Position numbers and translations under genes: made by a program. This document shows, one piece after another, positions 7,977-13,292 of a stretch of 21,486 bases of DNA. The stretch is taken from the NCBI GenBank assembly GCA_964498755.1, contig CAZCIB010000042.1, forward strand, positions 1 through 21,486, given 5' to 3'. Every line of letters begins with the position of its first letter. The stretch's first letter is position 1. Below the pieces are notes generated by a model that had not been told where the DNA came from, made no database searches, and was given only the letters and a program-made list of their open reading frames with translations. The DNA is from RZZS01 sp964498755. GTDB taxonomy: Bacteria; Pseudomonadota; Alphaproteobacteria; Micavibrionales; Micavibrionaceae.

Positions 7977-8030
7977 AGCTAGACAGTAAAACGCAAATGA
8001 CAGCTCGCGTACAGTCCGATATAAGGTTTT

Positions 8031-8891
8031 ATGACTTGGTGGATTTTGGCGCTCATCTCTTCTTTCCTTGCCGCGGCATTTTTGGGACTCAACCGTTATT
8101 TCAAGAAAGATGGTTTAAGGCTCGAGTTTTGGAACAATGCTGTTCAGCTGGTAGTGCTTTCGCCGATCATATTTGTTTTTCAAACAGGCGATCCGCTTTT
8201 CCTGCTGGCCGCCGCGATCAGTGGCTTTGTGTTGGTCTTTATGGATGTGCGCATCCTTGACGCGTCACGTGCGCATGGGGGCGCGGTTGTTGCGCAAGTG
8301 CTTGCTCTACGAATATGGCTTATGTTCTTTGTGTGGTCGGCCATCGATTTTAGCGGGACGCTTGGGCTATTGGAGCGCTTGGAAGTTTTTACCGGTATAC
8401 TGGGTGCCCTCGCGCTGGGCAGTTTTAGTTTATGGTTCATGAACAGGTGTTCCGTATCGAAGGCTGTTGTGATCATGCTGGTCCCGGCTTTAGCGGCAAT
8501 TGTCGTCCATGCTGTGCTGCTGAAAATAACGATGGACAACTTTCCGGAGCCGGAGGCCGCGCTGTTTTACGGATTCGTCGCTGTTTTAGCGGGCAGCGTG
8601 ACCAGCTATTGCTGGCTTCTTGTGCGTAGAAAAGCCAAAGAAATATATGAGATAAGCTTGATCCGCGCAGGCATCATTCTGGGCATCATTAGTGCGGTCA
8701 TGCTTGCCAGCCGTTTTACATCGTTTATCGACGCACCCAATCCGGCCTATGTTTATGCGATTGCTTTATTGTCAACTGTCTGGCTTTATATCGCGCATAA
8801 AATTCTGCGTATTCCAGACCGGAGGAATATTCTCGCCGGGTTCGGGCTGGTGGTCAGTGCGGCCCTACTGATATGGCTCACGAGCGGGTGA
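8031..8891 (+). CDS. DMT-like membrane permease, first paralog
   Basis: The 286-residue protein is almost entirely hydrophobic, with about ten predicted helices (near residues 2-19, 31-50, 57-72, 88-105, 115-133, 139-158, 170-195, 210-228, 240-257, 265-283). Size, helix number and the two-half layout fit the drug/metabolite transporter (EamA-like) superfamily. I cannot name a substrate. Recognisable segments are GLNRYFKKDG near the N-terminus, LALRIWL in helix four, NRCSVSKA between helices five and six, and NPAYVYAIALLSTVWLY near the end. All recur in the second copy at 9612, so the two are clear paralogs. It diverges from recG. The toxin-antitoxin pair starts 54 bases downstream. Possibly an exporter or metabolite carrier; the fold-level call is moderate. 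Confidence 0.65.
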   Translation: MTWWILALISSFLAAAFLGLNRYFKKDGLRLEFWNNAVQLVVLSPIIFVFQTGDPLFLLAAAISGFVLVFMDVRILDASRAHGGAVVAQVLALRIWLMFFVWSAIDFSGTLGLLERLEVFTGILGALALGSFSLWFMNRCSVSKAVVIMLVPALAAIVVHAVLLKITMDNFPEPEAALFYGFVAVLAGSVTSYCWLLVRRKAKEIYEISLIRAGIILGIISAVMLASRFTSFIDAPNPAYVYAIALLSTVWLYIAHKILRIPDRRNILAGFGLVVSAALLIWLTSG

Positions 8892-8893
8892 TG

Positions 8894-8934
8894 TTTACAA
8901 ACCACGCGCAGTGATATATGATATATATATCATA
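8894..8934 (+). promoter_or_regulatory. Promoter and palindromic operator of the first toxin-antitoxin pair
   Basis: TTTACA at 8894-8899 and TATGAT at 8917-8922, 17 bases apart, form a good sigma-70 promoter. The -10 box begins a perfect 18-base palindrome (8917-8934, TATGATATA and its complement). Ribbon-helix-helix antitoxins typically bind such palindromes over their own promoter, so autorepression by the downstream antitoxin is inferred. AAGGAG at 8934-8939 is the ribosome site for the antitoxin. Confidence 0.65.
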
Positions 8935-8945
8935 AGGAGTATATC

Positions 8946-9212
8946 ATGGAGCGCATCGTTACGGATTTCCGCAAGGACCAGATCGAAAAAATGAAACGCA
9001 TCACCGCGCAGCAGGGCATATCGCGCGCCGAGTATTTGCGCAGGCTCGTCGACGGGGATACGTCTTCGGAAGAAGACAGGCTGAAGCATCGAAAGGCTGT
9101 TCTTGAGGCGGTTAAAGGATCGTGGAATGGCGAGGACGGCGTCGAGTATCAGCGCCGCGTCCGTCAGGAATGGGAAGACCGCTTCCTCGAGCTCTGGGGA
9201 GGGGACGTTTGA
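8946..9212 (+). CDS. Ribbon-helix-helix antitoxin, VapB-type (module 1)
   Basis: This 88-residue protein has an N-terminal ribbon-helix-helix DNA-binding domain: a beta strand (ERIVTDFRKDQIEKM), then two helices with the turn GISRAEYLRRLV at about residues 25-36. The C-terminal tail carries W..EDGVEYQRRVRQEWEDR, probably the part that wraps the toxin. The module 2 antitoxin has the same kind of tail. The start is set by AAGGAG six bases upstream of the ATG. Its stop overlaps the toxin start (TTGA), so translation is coupled. It sits directly behind a promoter with a palindromic operator and should repress it. Confidence 0.85.
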   Translation: MERIVTDFRKDQIEKMKRITAQQGISRAEYLRRLVDGDTSSEEDRLKHRKAVLEAVKGSWNGEDGVEYQRRVRQEWEDRFLELWGGDV

Positions 9213-9589
9213 GAGAGATCGTTTTCGACAGCAATATTCTTATCGATCTCCTTAACGATAGCGATGAGGCGCAGGCTTGTCTGGAAGAAAATCCCGGCGG
9301 AGTTATAAGCGCCGTAACATGGATCGAGGTAATGGCGGTCCTTGCAATGACCGGTCAGAGAGCCAGCGCCGCAAGTCTTTTGTCTCTATTCGAGGTTATA
9401 CAAACCGATGCGGATATCTGCGCCGAGGCGGCGAAAATCAGGCAACTGAACCGCAAGATAAAATTGCCCGACGCCATTATCCTCGCTACGGCGCGCACGC
9501 GTGGCGCGGTGTTGATGACGCGCAATGTAAAGGATTTTGACCCTGCCGACCCGGGTATAAATATTCCCTATAGATTGCCCTCGGCGTAA
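9209..9589 (+). CDS. PIN-domain toxin, VapC-type ribonuclease (module 1)
   Basis: The 126-residue product is a complete PIN domain. The four expected acidic metal ligands are visible: Asp7 in FDSNILID, Glu40 in TWIEV, Asp88 in LPDAIILATAR, and Asp109 in NVKDFD. VapC toxins cut specific RNAs, often initiator tRNA or rRNA loops, when free of antitoxin. I chose the TTG at 9209 because it overlaps the antitoxin stop (TTGA), has GAGGGGAC just upstream, and gives the normal VapC N-terminus; longer in-frame starts would run through the antitoxin gene. No active-site residue is missing, so it is probably functional. RNA target unknown. Confidence 0.88.
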   Translation: MREIVFDSNILIDLLNDSDEAQACLEENPGGVISAVTWIEVMAVLAMTGQRASAASLLSLFEVIQTDADICAEAAKIRQLNRKIKLPDAIILATARTRGAVLMTRNVKDFDPADPGINIPYRLPSA

Positions 9590-9611
9590 GAGGCCTGTCA
9601 GCTCCCGATCC

Positions 9612-10475
9612 ATGACCTGGTGGATTTTTGCGCTGCTTTCATCTGTTACAGCGGCTCTGGATATTGGGCTGAACCGATATTTTAAAGCGGACGGCGTTCG
9701 GCTGGCTTTCTGGGTTTCCGCTGTTCAAAGCTTACTTTTTGCTCCTGTTCTAGTTTTTGCGCCGGAAACGAACGCCTTTTTTCTTTTGGCCGCGCTCATC
9801 GGCGGGATCAGCCTGAGCATTTTCGACATTAGGATTTTCAACGTTTCCAGCAAATTCGGCGGCGCAGTTATCCCGCGCATACTTGCGCTGCGTATCTGGC
9901 TCATATTTTTTCTATGGGCAGCGATATACCATGACCATACGCGAGAGATGCTCTCTGATCCCGCATACGGGCTGGGCGTTCTCGGTGCGTTGACCCTGGG
10001 AAGCGCCAGCCTGTTTTTTTTGAACCGCTGCGCATTTTCCAAAGCCGCGCTTATTGCCATGCTCCCGGCTCTGGCTGCGGCGGTCGTGCAGGCGATATTC
10101 CTGAAAATGGCGCTTGAGACGGTTGGCGCGTCCCCGGTTTATGCGCTTTGGTATGCGTTTATCACGTCCGTTGTAGAGCTTGCCGTATGTCTGGGCTGGC
10201 TTCTCTACAGGAAAAGGTCGCGCGCTGAAATTGTAAACAGGGAGTACCTGATCCCCGGATTGGTGATCGGGCTGACGAGTACGGGGACCGTGGGTTTACG
10301 TTTTATTGCGTTTATTGGCGTTCCCAATCCTTCATATATATACATGATTGCGCTGCTTTCATCTGTGTGGCTGTATGCAGCTCATAAGGCGTTGAAAATT
10401 CCCGACGCGCGAAATCCATGGGCCGGGTTCGGGCTGGTCATGAGCGCTGCGCTTCTGATATGGTTGAAGGCGTGA
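9612..10475 (+). CDS. DMT-like membrane permease, second paralog
   Basis: This 287-residue, roughly ten-helix protein is a paralog of the product at 8031. Shared segments include MTWWI at the start, GLNRYFK.DG, FFLLAA, FGGAV, LALRIWL, NRC.FSKA-type, PALAA, and NPSYIYMIALLSSVWLY followed by AHKALKIPDARN and AGFGLV.SAALLIWL. The two are clearly related but well diverged, so the duplication is old. It begins 22 bases after the first toxin gene and is followed 60 bases later by a second antitoxin gene, repeating the permease, antitoxin, toxin order. No strong ribosome site is seen (CTCCCGATCC before the ATG); it may be read from the first toxin-antitoxin promoter. Substrate unknown. Confidence 0.65.
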   Translation: MTWWIFALLSSVTAALDIGLNRYFKADGVRLAFWVSAVQSLLFAPVLVFAPETNAFFLLAALIGGISLSIFDIRIFNVSSKFGGAVIPRILALRIWLIFFLWAAIYHDHTREMLSDPAYGLGVLGALTLGSASLFFLNRCAFSKAALIAMLPALAAAVVQAIFLKMALETVGASPVYALWYAFITSVVELAVCLGWLLYRKRSRAEIVNREYLIPGLVIGLTSTGTVGLRFIAFIGVPNPSYIYMIALLSSVWLYAAHKALKIPDARNPWAGFGLVMSAALLIWLKA

Positions 10476-10491
10476 ATGAGCGCATGTTACG

Positions 10492-10522
10492 ATATATGAT
10501 ATCAGATAACGTTATCATATAT
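10492..10522 (+). promoter_or_regulatory. Palindromic operator of the second toxin-antitoxin pair
   Basis: ATATATGATA (10492-10501) and its complement TATCATATAT (10513-10522) flank an inner 12-base perfect palindrome, GATAACGTTATC (10505-10516). The outer half-site matches the one at 8913-8922 before the first antitoxin (GATATATGAT in both). A weaker promoter, TTGAAG at 10464 with TACGAT at 10488, may read through it. The site lies 14 bases before the second antitoxin gene. Autoregulation is inferred. Confidence 0.55.
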
Positions 10523-10535
10523 AGGATAGAGAGCC

Positions 10536-10793
10536 ATGGAGCAACCCGCAGACATGCAAAGAACCATTATCGGTCTGCCGAAAGTCGATATTGAAACGCT
10601 GGATAAGATATCAGAAGAGAGCGGTGTTTCTCGCTCGGAAACGATACGCCGGGCGGTGCGGGACTATCTTGACAAACAGGCCGGCAGCCACAGGAATTTC
10701 CGCGCCAGCGCCGGGCTCTGGAAAGACAGGAATATCGACGGGCTGTCCTATCAGGACGCTCTGCGCGCCGAATGGGATGAGCGCGAGGAATGA
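10536..10793 (+). CDS. Ribbon-helix-helix antitoxin, VapB-type (module 2)
   Basis: The 85-residue product has a classical ribbon-helix-helix domain: strand QRTIIGLPK, then helices around LDKISEESGVSRSETIRRAVRDYL (about residues 20-44). The tail GLWKDRNIDGLSYQDALRAEWDERE resembles the module 1 tail: W, then DG, then YQ, then R.EW plus an acidic-Arg end. The N-terminal domains of the two antitoxins differ more than the tails. GGATAGAGAG precedes the ATG. A second ATG at codon 7 is possible. The stop overlaps the toxin start as ATGA. Confidence 0.87.
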   Translation: MEQPADMQRTIIGLPKVDIETLDKISEESGVSRSETIRRAVRDYLDKQAGSHRNFRASAGLWKDRNIDGLSYQDALRAEWDEREE

Positions 10794-11158
10794 AAGCCGT
10801 TTTTGATACCAATATCTTGATCGACCACTTGAGCGGCATTGAGCGGGCGACCGAGACCCTGGAACATTTTGACAGCCATTTCATCAGCCTTATGACCTGG
10901 GTCGAGGTGATGGTCGGCGCGGAAGATGATCAGGAGGCGGAGCGCTTGAGGAATTTTTTACATGATTTTGACTGCATCGAAACGGATAAGGATGTCAGGG
11001 AACATGCTTTCAAAATCAAGCGCGCGAACAAAAAGCTCCGCATGCCGGACGTGCTGATCTGGGCGGCGGCGCGGTCCCGGGGCGCGATACTGGTGACGCG
11101 CAACACGCGTGATTTTGACGAGAGCCTGCCCGATATATATGTGCCGTATAAATTATGA
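10790..11158 (+). CDS. PIN-domain toxin, VapC-type ribonuclease (module 2)
   Basis: The 122-residue PIN-domain protein has all four acidic ligands: Asp6 in FDTNILID, Glu39 in TWVEV, Asp87 in MPDVLIWAAAR, and Asp108 in NTRDFD. It is a paralog of the module 1 toxin, with the same N.K-(basic)-PD...AR.RGA.L.TRN..DFD block. Its start overlaps the antitoxin stop (ATGA), and its own stop overlaps the sdhE start in the same way, so antitoxin, toxin and sdhE form a chain of coupled genes. The active site looks intact. Whether each antitoxin blocks both toxins cannot be told from sequence. Confidence 0.9.
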   Translation: MKAVFDTNILIDHLSGIERATETLEHFDSHFISLMTWVEVMVGAEDDQEAERLRNFLHDFDCIETDKDVREHAFKIKRANKKLRMPDVLIWAAARSRGAILVTRNTRDFDESLPDIYVPYKL

Positions 11159-11418
11159 CCGATCCGTTAGAAACAGCGCGCAAACGCCTGATCTTCCGTT
11201 CCTGGCACAGGGGGACGAGGGAGATGGATTTGATCCTCGGCTCTTTCGCTGACAAGCATGTTCCGGAATTTACCGAAGAAGAACTCGCGCTTTATGAAAC
11301 GCTTTTGCAGGAAAACGACCCGGATTTATACAACTGGATTTCTGGCCGGGAAGAGGTTCCGGCGAATGTTAAGAATCCGGTTCTGGAAAAAATTTTGAGC
11401 CATAAATTTAAAGCATAG
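11155..11418 (+). CDS. sdhE: Succinate dehydrogenase assembly factor (FAD assembly, DUF339)
   Basis: SdhE helps attach FAD covalently to the SdhA subunit of succinate dehydrogenase. The 87-residue product has the family's size and the RGxxE motif (Arg19-Gly20-Thr-Arg-Glu23, in SWHRGTREMDLILG), followed by the helical LYETLLQ and DLYNWISGR segments typical of the five-helix fold. In alphaproteobacteria it normally lies between recG and mfd. Here it is in that place, but its ATG overlaps the stop of the upstream toxin gene (ATGA at 11155-11158) and no separate promoter or ribosome site is evident. Translation is probably coupled to the toxin, which is odd for a respiratory housekeeping gene. 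Confidence 0.92.
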   Translation: MTDPLETARKRLIFRSWHRGTREMDLILGSFADKHVPEFTEEELALYETLLQENDPDLYNWISGREEVPANVKNPVLEKILSHKFKA

Positions 11419-11633
11419 AGCATTAACCTTTTGGACGGAATCACAACCGTCTGCGAAAGAGTGAAACCCCGGACAAGCGAAAGCGTCTGCTTTCGCGCAG
11501 AGCCGGGGCCTTTATACGGCGTCGCTCCTCATGAAGGCCCCGGGTCTTCCGCCTCCGCCGAGGCTTTGGCGGACGCGTCGCCCGGGGTTGCGATTGCTCT
11601 GAAAAACATGCTTTAACGGATAACGTTCTAAAC
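11419..11633. repeat. Palindrome-rich gap after sdhE
   Basis: Three strong stems are visible. The first is CCCCGG/CCGGGG (11467-11472 with 11503-11508), enclosing an eight-pair hairpin GCGAAAGC/GCTTTCGC (11477-11496). The second is GGGGCCTT/AAGGCCCC (11505-11512 with 11534-11541). The third is CCCCGGG/CCCGGGG (11538-11544 with 11581-11587), enclosing TCCGCC/GGCGGA (11554-11573). The last inner hairpin resembles one at 17130-17155. Stems one and two share bases and cannot form together. No gene is convincing. The stems probably end sdhE transcription, and the gap looks like stacked interspersed repeats. Confidence 0.7.
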
Positions 11634-12569
11634 CTATCCCTTGATCCTGCGCCCCAAAGATACGGCCCAGTAACTGACCCCGATCAGCATAAAGCCCATC
11701 AGCATCAGGGCGAGCGGCCATCCGGTCACGTCCGAAAAATATTCCTCCGTGAAGTATCCCAGAAAGCCGAGCAGGACCAGCGTACTGACCGTGAGCAGCG
11801 TGCGGCTGCGCAGGCGGACGCTCGCCATCATCATCGTCACGGCGAGAACAAGCATCAGCAGGTCCAGCGGGAACGCGTCTTCAACCAGATCGTAAACCGC
11901 CCAGAAAAATCCGAGCGCGCCGATGAAATACCAGAACGGCGCAATGGCGCGGTTTGCGCCGCGGTCGATTTTGTAACTGATAAAGAGAATGGAAAGACCA
12001 AGGCCGAGTCCCAGCCATTCGCCCGGAACCCCGGCGCGGTCCATGAGAATGCCGATTGCGGCGTTCCAGAACAAAAAGCCGAAAAACAAAAGGCTGGTCT
12101 GCCTGCGCGCGTAATAGGTAATTAGATACTGCGCCGCAAGGATGGCGAACACGAGCATGGCGGCGAGCTGCGCGTCGTTTCCGTCCGTATACTCCTTGAG
12201 AAAGACGAACATGCCGGTGGGCTGAAGCGTGGCGGCGATCAGGAACAGGGGGATTCCCGCCCGTCTGAAGCGGTCTTCTCCAATGCAGATGAGGCCCAGT
12301 ATAAAGGCACCTGTGCCGGGGCCGAAAGAGATGATCACGCGCGCCGCGCTCGGCAGATCGTCCCAGATCATTCCGGCGAAGAGGCACAGGCCGCCGAAGA
12401 CGAACGCCGCGCCGAGATAGCCCAGAACGCGCGGGACCCAGCCGGTGCTTGCGCCTGAGGCTGTTTCGTCGTTAAGAGCGGCGCGAATGTCTTCTGCGCT
12501 GATCGAAAACCTGTCGCAAAGCTCGGTGATAAGCGCAAGCGCCTGTTCCCTGTTTGCTGGCTGCGTCAT
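11634..12569 (-). CDS. DUF2157-like multi-pass membrane protein
   Basis: The 311-residue product has a soluble N-terminus of about 45 residues (EQALALITELCDRFSISAEDI), then nine or ten hydrophobic helices. This layout, a short N-terminal region with a helix-turn appearance and then stacked helices beginning YLGAAFVFGGLCLFAGMIW, matches my memory of DUF2157 membrane proteins, whose function is unknown. Its ATG overlaps the stop of the upstream minus-strand gene (ATGA at 12566-12569), so the two are coupled and probably work together. The pair sits between sdhE and mfd on the opposite strand, where alphaproteobacteria usually have nothing. Length and helix count are clear; the family name is moderate. 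Confidence 0.6.
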   Translation of the reverse strand: MTQPANREQALALITELCDRFSISAEDIRAALNDETASGASTGWVPRVLGYLGAAFVFGGLCLFAGMIWDDLPSAARVIISFGPGTGAFILGLICIGEDRFRRAGIPLFLIAATLQPTGMFVFLKEYTDGNDAQLAAMLVFAILAAQYLITYYARRQTSLLFFGFLFWNAAIGILMDRAGVPGEWLGLGLGLSILFISYKIDRGANRAIAPFWYFIGALGFFWAVYDLVEDAFPLDLLMLVLAVTMMMASVRLRSRTLLTVSTLVLLGFLGYFTEEYFSDVTGWPLALMLMGFMLIGVSYWAVSLGRRIKG

Positions 12570-13174
12570 TGTGTCCGCTCTTCGTCAATAACCCAGCCGA
12601 TAAACTGCGCGCGCGGGTAGCGGCGTCCTTCCGTACCGGGGATTTCAAAGCGCACCGAATCCTTTTCAAGCGCGTAAGTGGCGCGGTAGCGGCTACCCCC
12701 GCCGAAGAGTTCGGTCATCAGGTTGCTATTGCCGCGGCTGCGGCCGTGATTTATGAAGATAAAACCGTCCGGGCTCTGATCGCTCGTATCGATGGTCATG
12801 CCTTGAAGCGCCGGGACAGGGGCGTCGAGTTTTTCTTCGATGTCGCGGATAGCGGGAAGATCGATCTGCTTTTCAGTTTCTTCCGCCGGGTCGTACAGAT
12901 AGAGCTTCGGGGGCTTTGGCAGGCGCGATGCATTTTCGTCCTGTTCGGGCGGATAGTACTGGTAATAGAGCGTCCCGTCATCGACAAAGAAACGGTAGAC
13001 GTCATTTGGCCTGTAATGGTCCTGCTGTTCCGCGTAAAGCGCGGCGTATTGCGGCGGCTCGACCGCGCTGCGGGATAAAACCGTCGCGGCCCAGAAAAAC
13101 AGCGCCAGCAGCAGCGGAAGCGATACGCCGAGAACAAGAACAATATTGTCCTTAAGAAATGATTTTTCGTTCAT
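12566..13174 (-). CDS. Unknown membrane-anchored protein, partner of the DUF2157-like protein
   Basis: This 202-residue protein has one N-terminal membrane helix at about residues 10-30 (IVLVLGVSLPLLLALFFWAATVL) and a soluble, probably periplasmic remainder with many aromatic residues (DVYRFFVDDGTLYYQYYPP). Partners of DUF2157 proteins are often single-helix proteins with a GDYxxLxY motif; that motif is not present here. A glycine/serine-rich patch lies at about residues 140-160. I chose the ATG at 13174 because the helix then sits at the usual distance from the N-terminus; the ATG at 13228 would add 18 residues. Neither start has a strong ribosome site. It diverges from mfd and overlaps the next gene by four bases. 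Function unknown. Confidence 0.6.
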   Translation of the reverse strand: MNEKSFLKDNIVLVLGVSLPLLLALFFWAATVLSRSAVEPPQYAALYAEQQDHYRPNDVYRFFVDDGTLYYQYYPPEQDENASRLPKPPKLYLYDPAEETEKQIDLPAIRDIEEKLDAPVPALQGMTIDTSDQSPDGFIFINHGRSRGNSNLMTELFGGGSRYRATYALEKDSVRFEIPGTEGRRYPRAQFIGWVIDEERTQ

Positions 13175-13292
13175 GATAAAACTATATATCCCCGAAAAGC
13201 GGCGGGCAATATCGTATTGCGCCGTCAATGTTTCACGCCTTCACGCCAAAAAATCTTGCGTCTCCTTATCCCGTAATGGTTTATAGGAGCGC

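Noticed and set aside
7362..7982. A 206-codon plus-strand frame opposite the start of recG
   Set aside because: It mirrors the recG coding pattern, is very arginine-rich and has no ribosome site or recognisable domain.
8031..11158. Integrative element or transposon boundaries around the permease-toxin modules
   Set aside because: No integrase, transposase, terminal inverted repeats or target-site duplication could be seen at the ends.
11431..11616. A 61-codon frame in the gap after sdhE
   Set aside because: It consists of palindromic repeat sequence, and no ribosome site precedes it.
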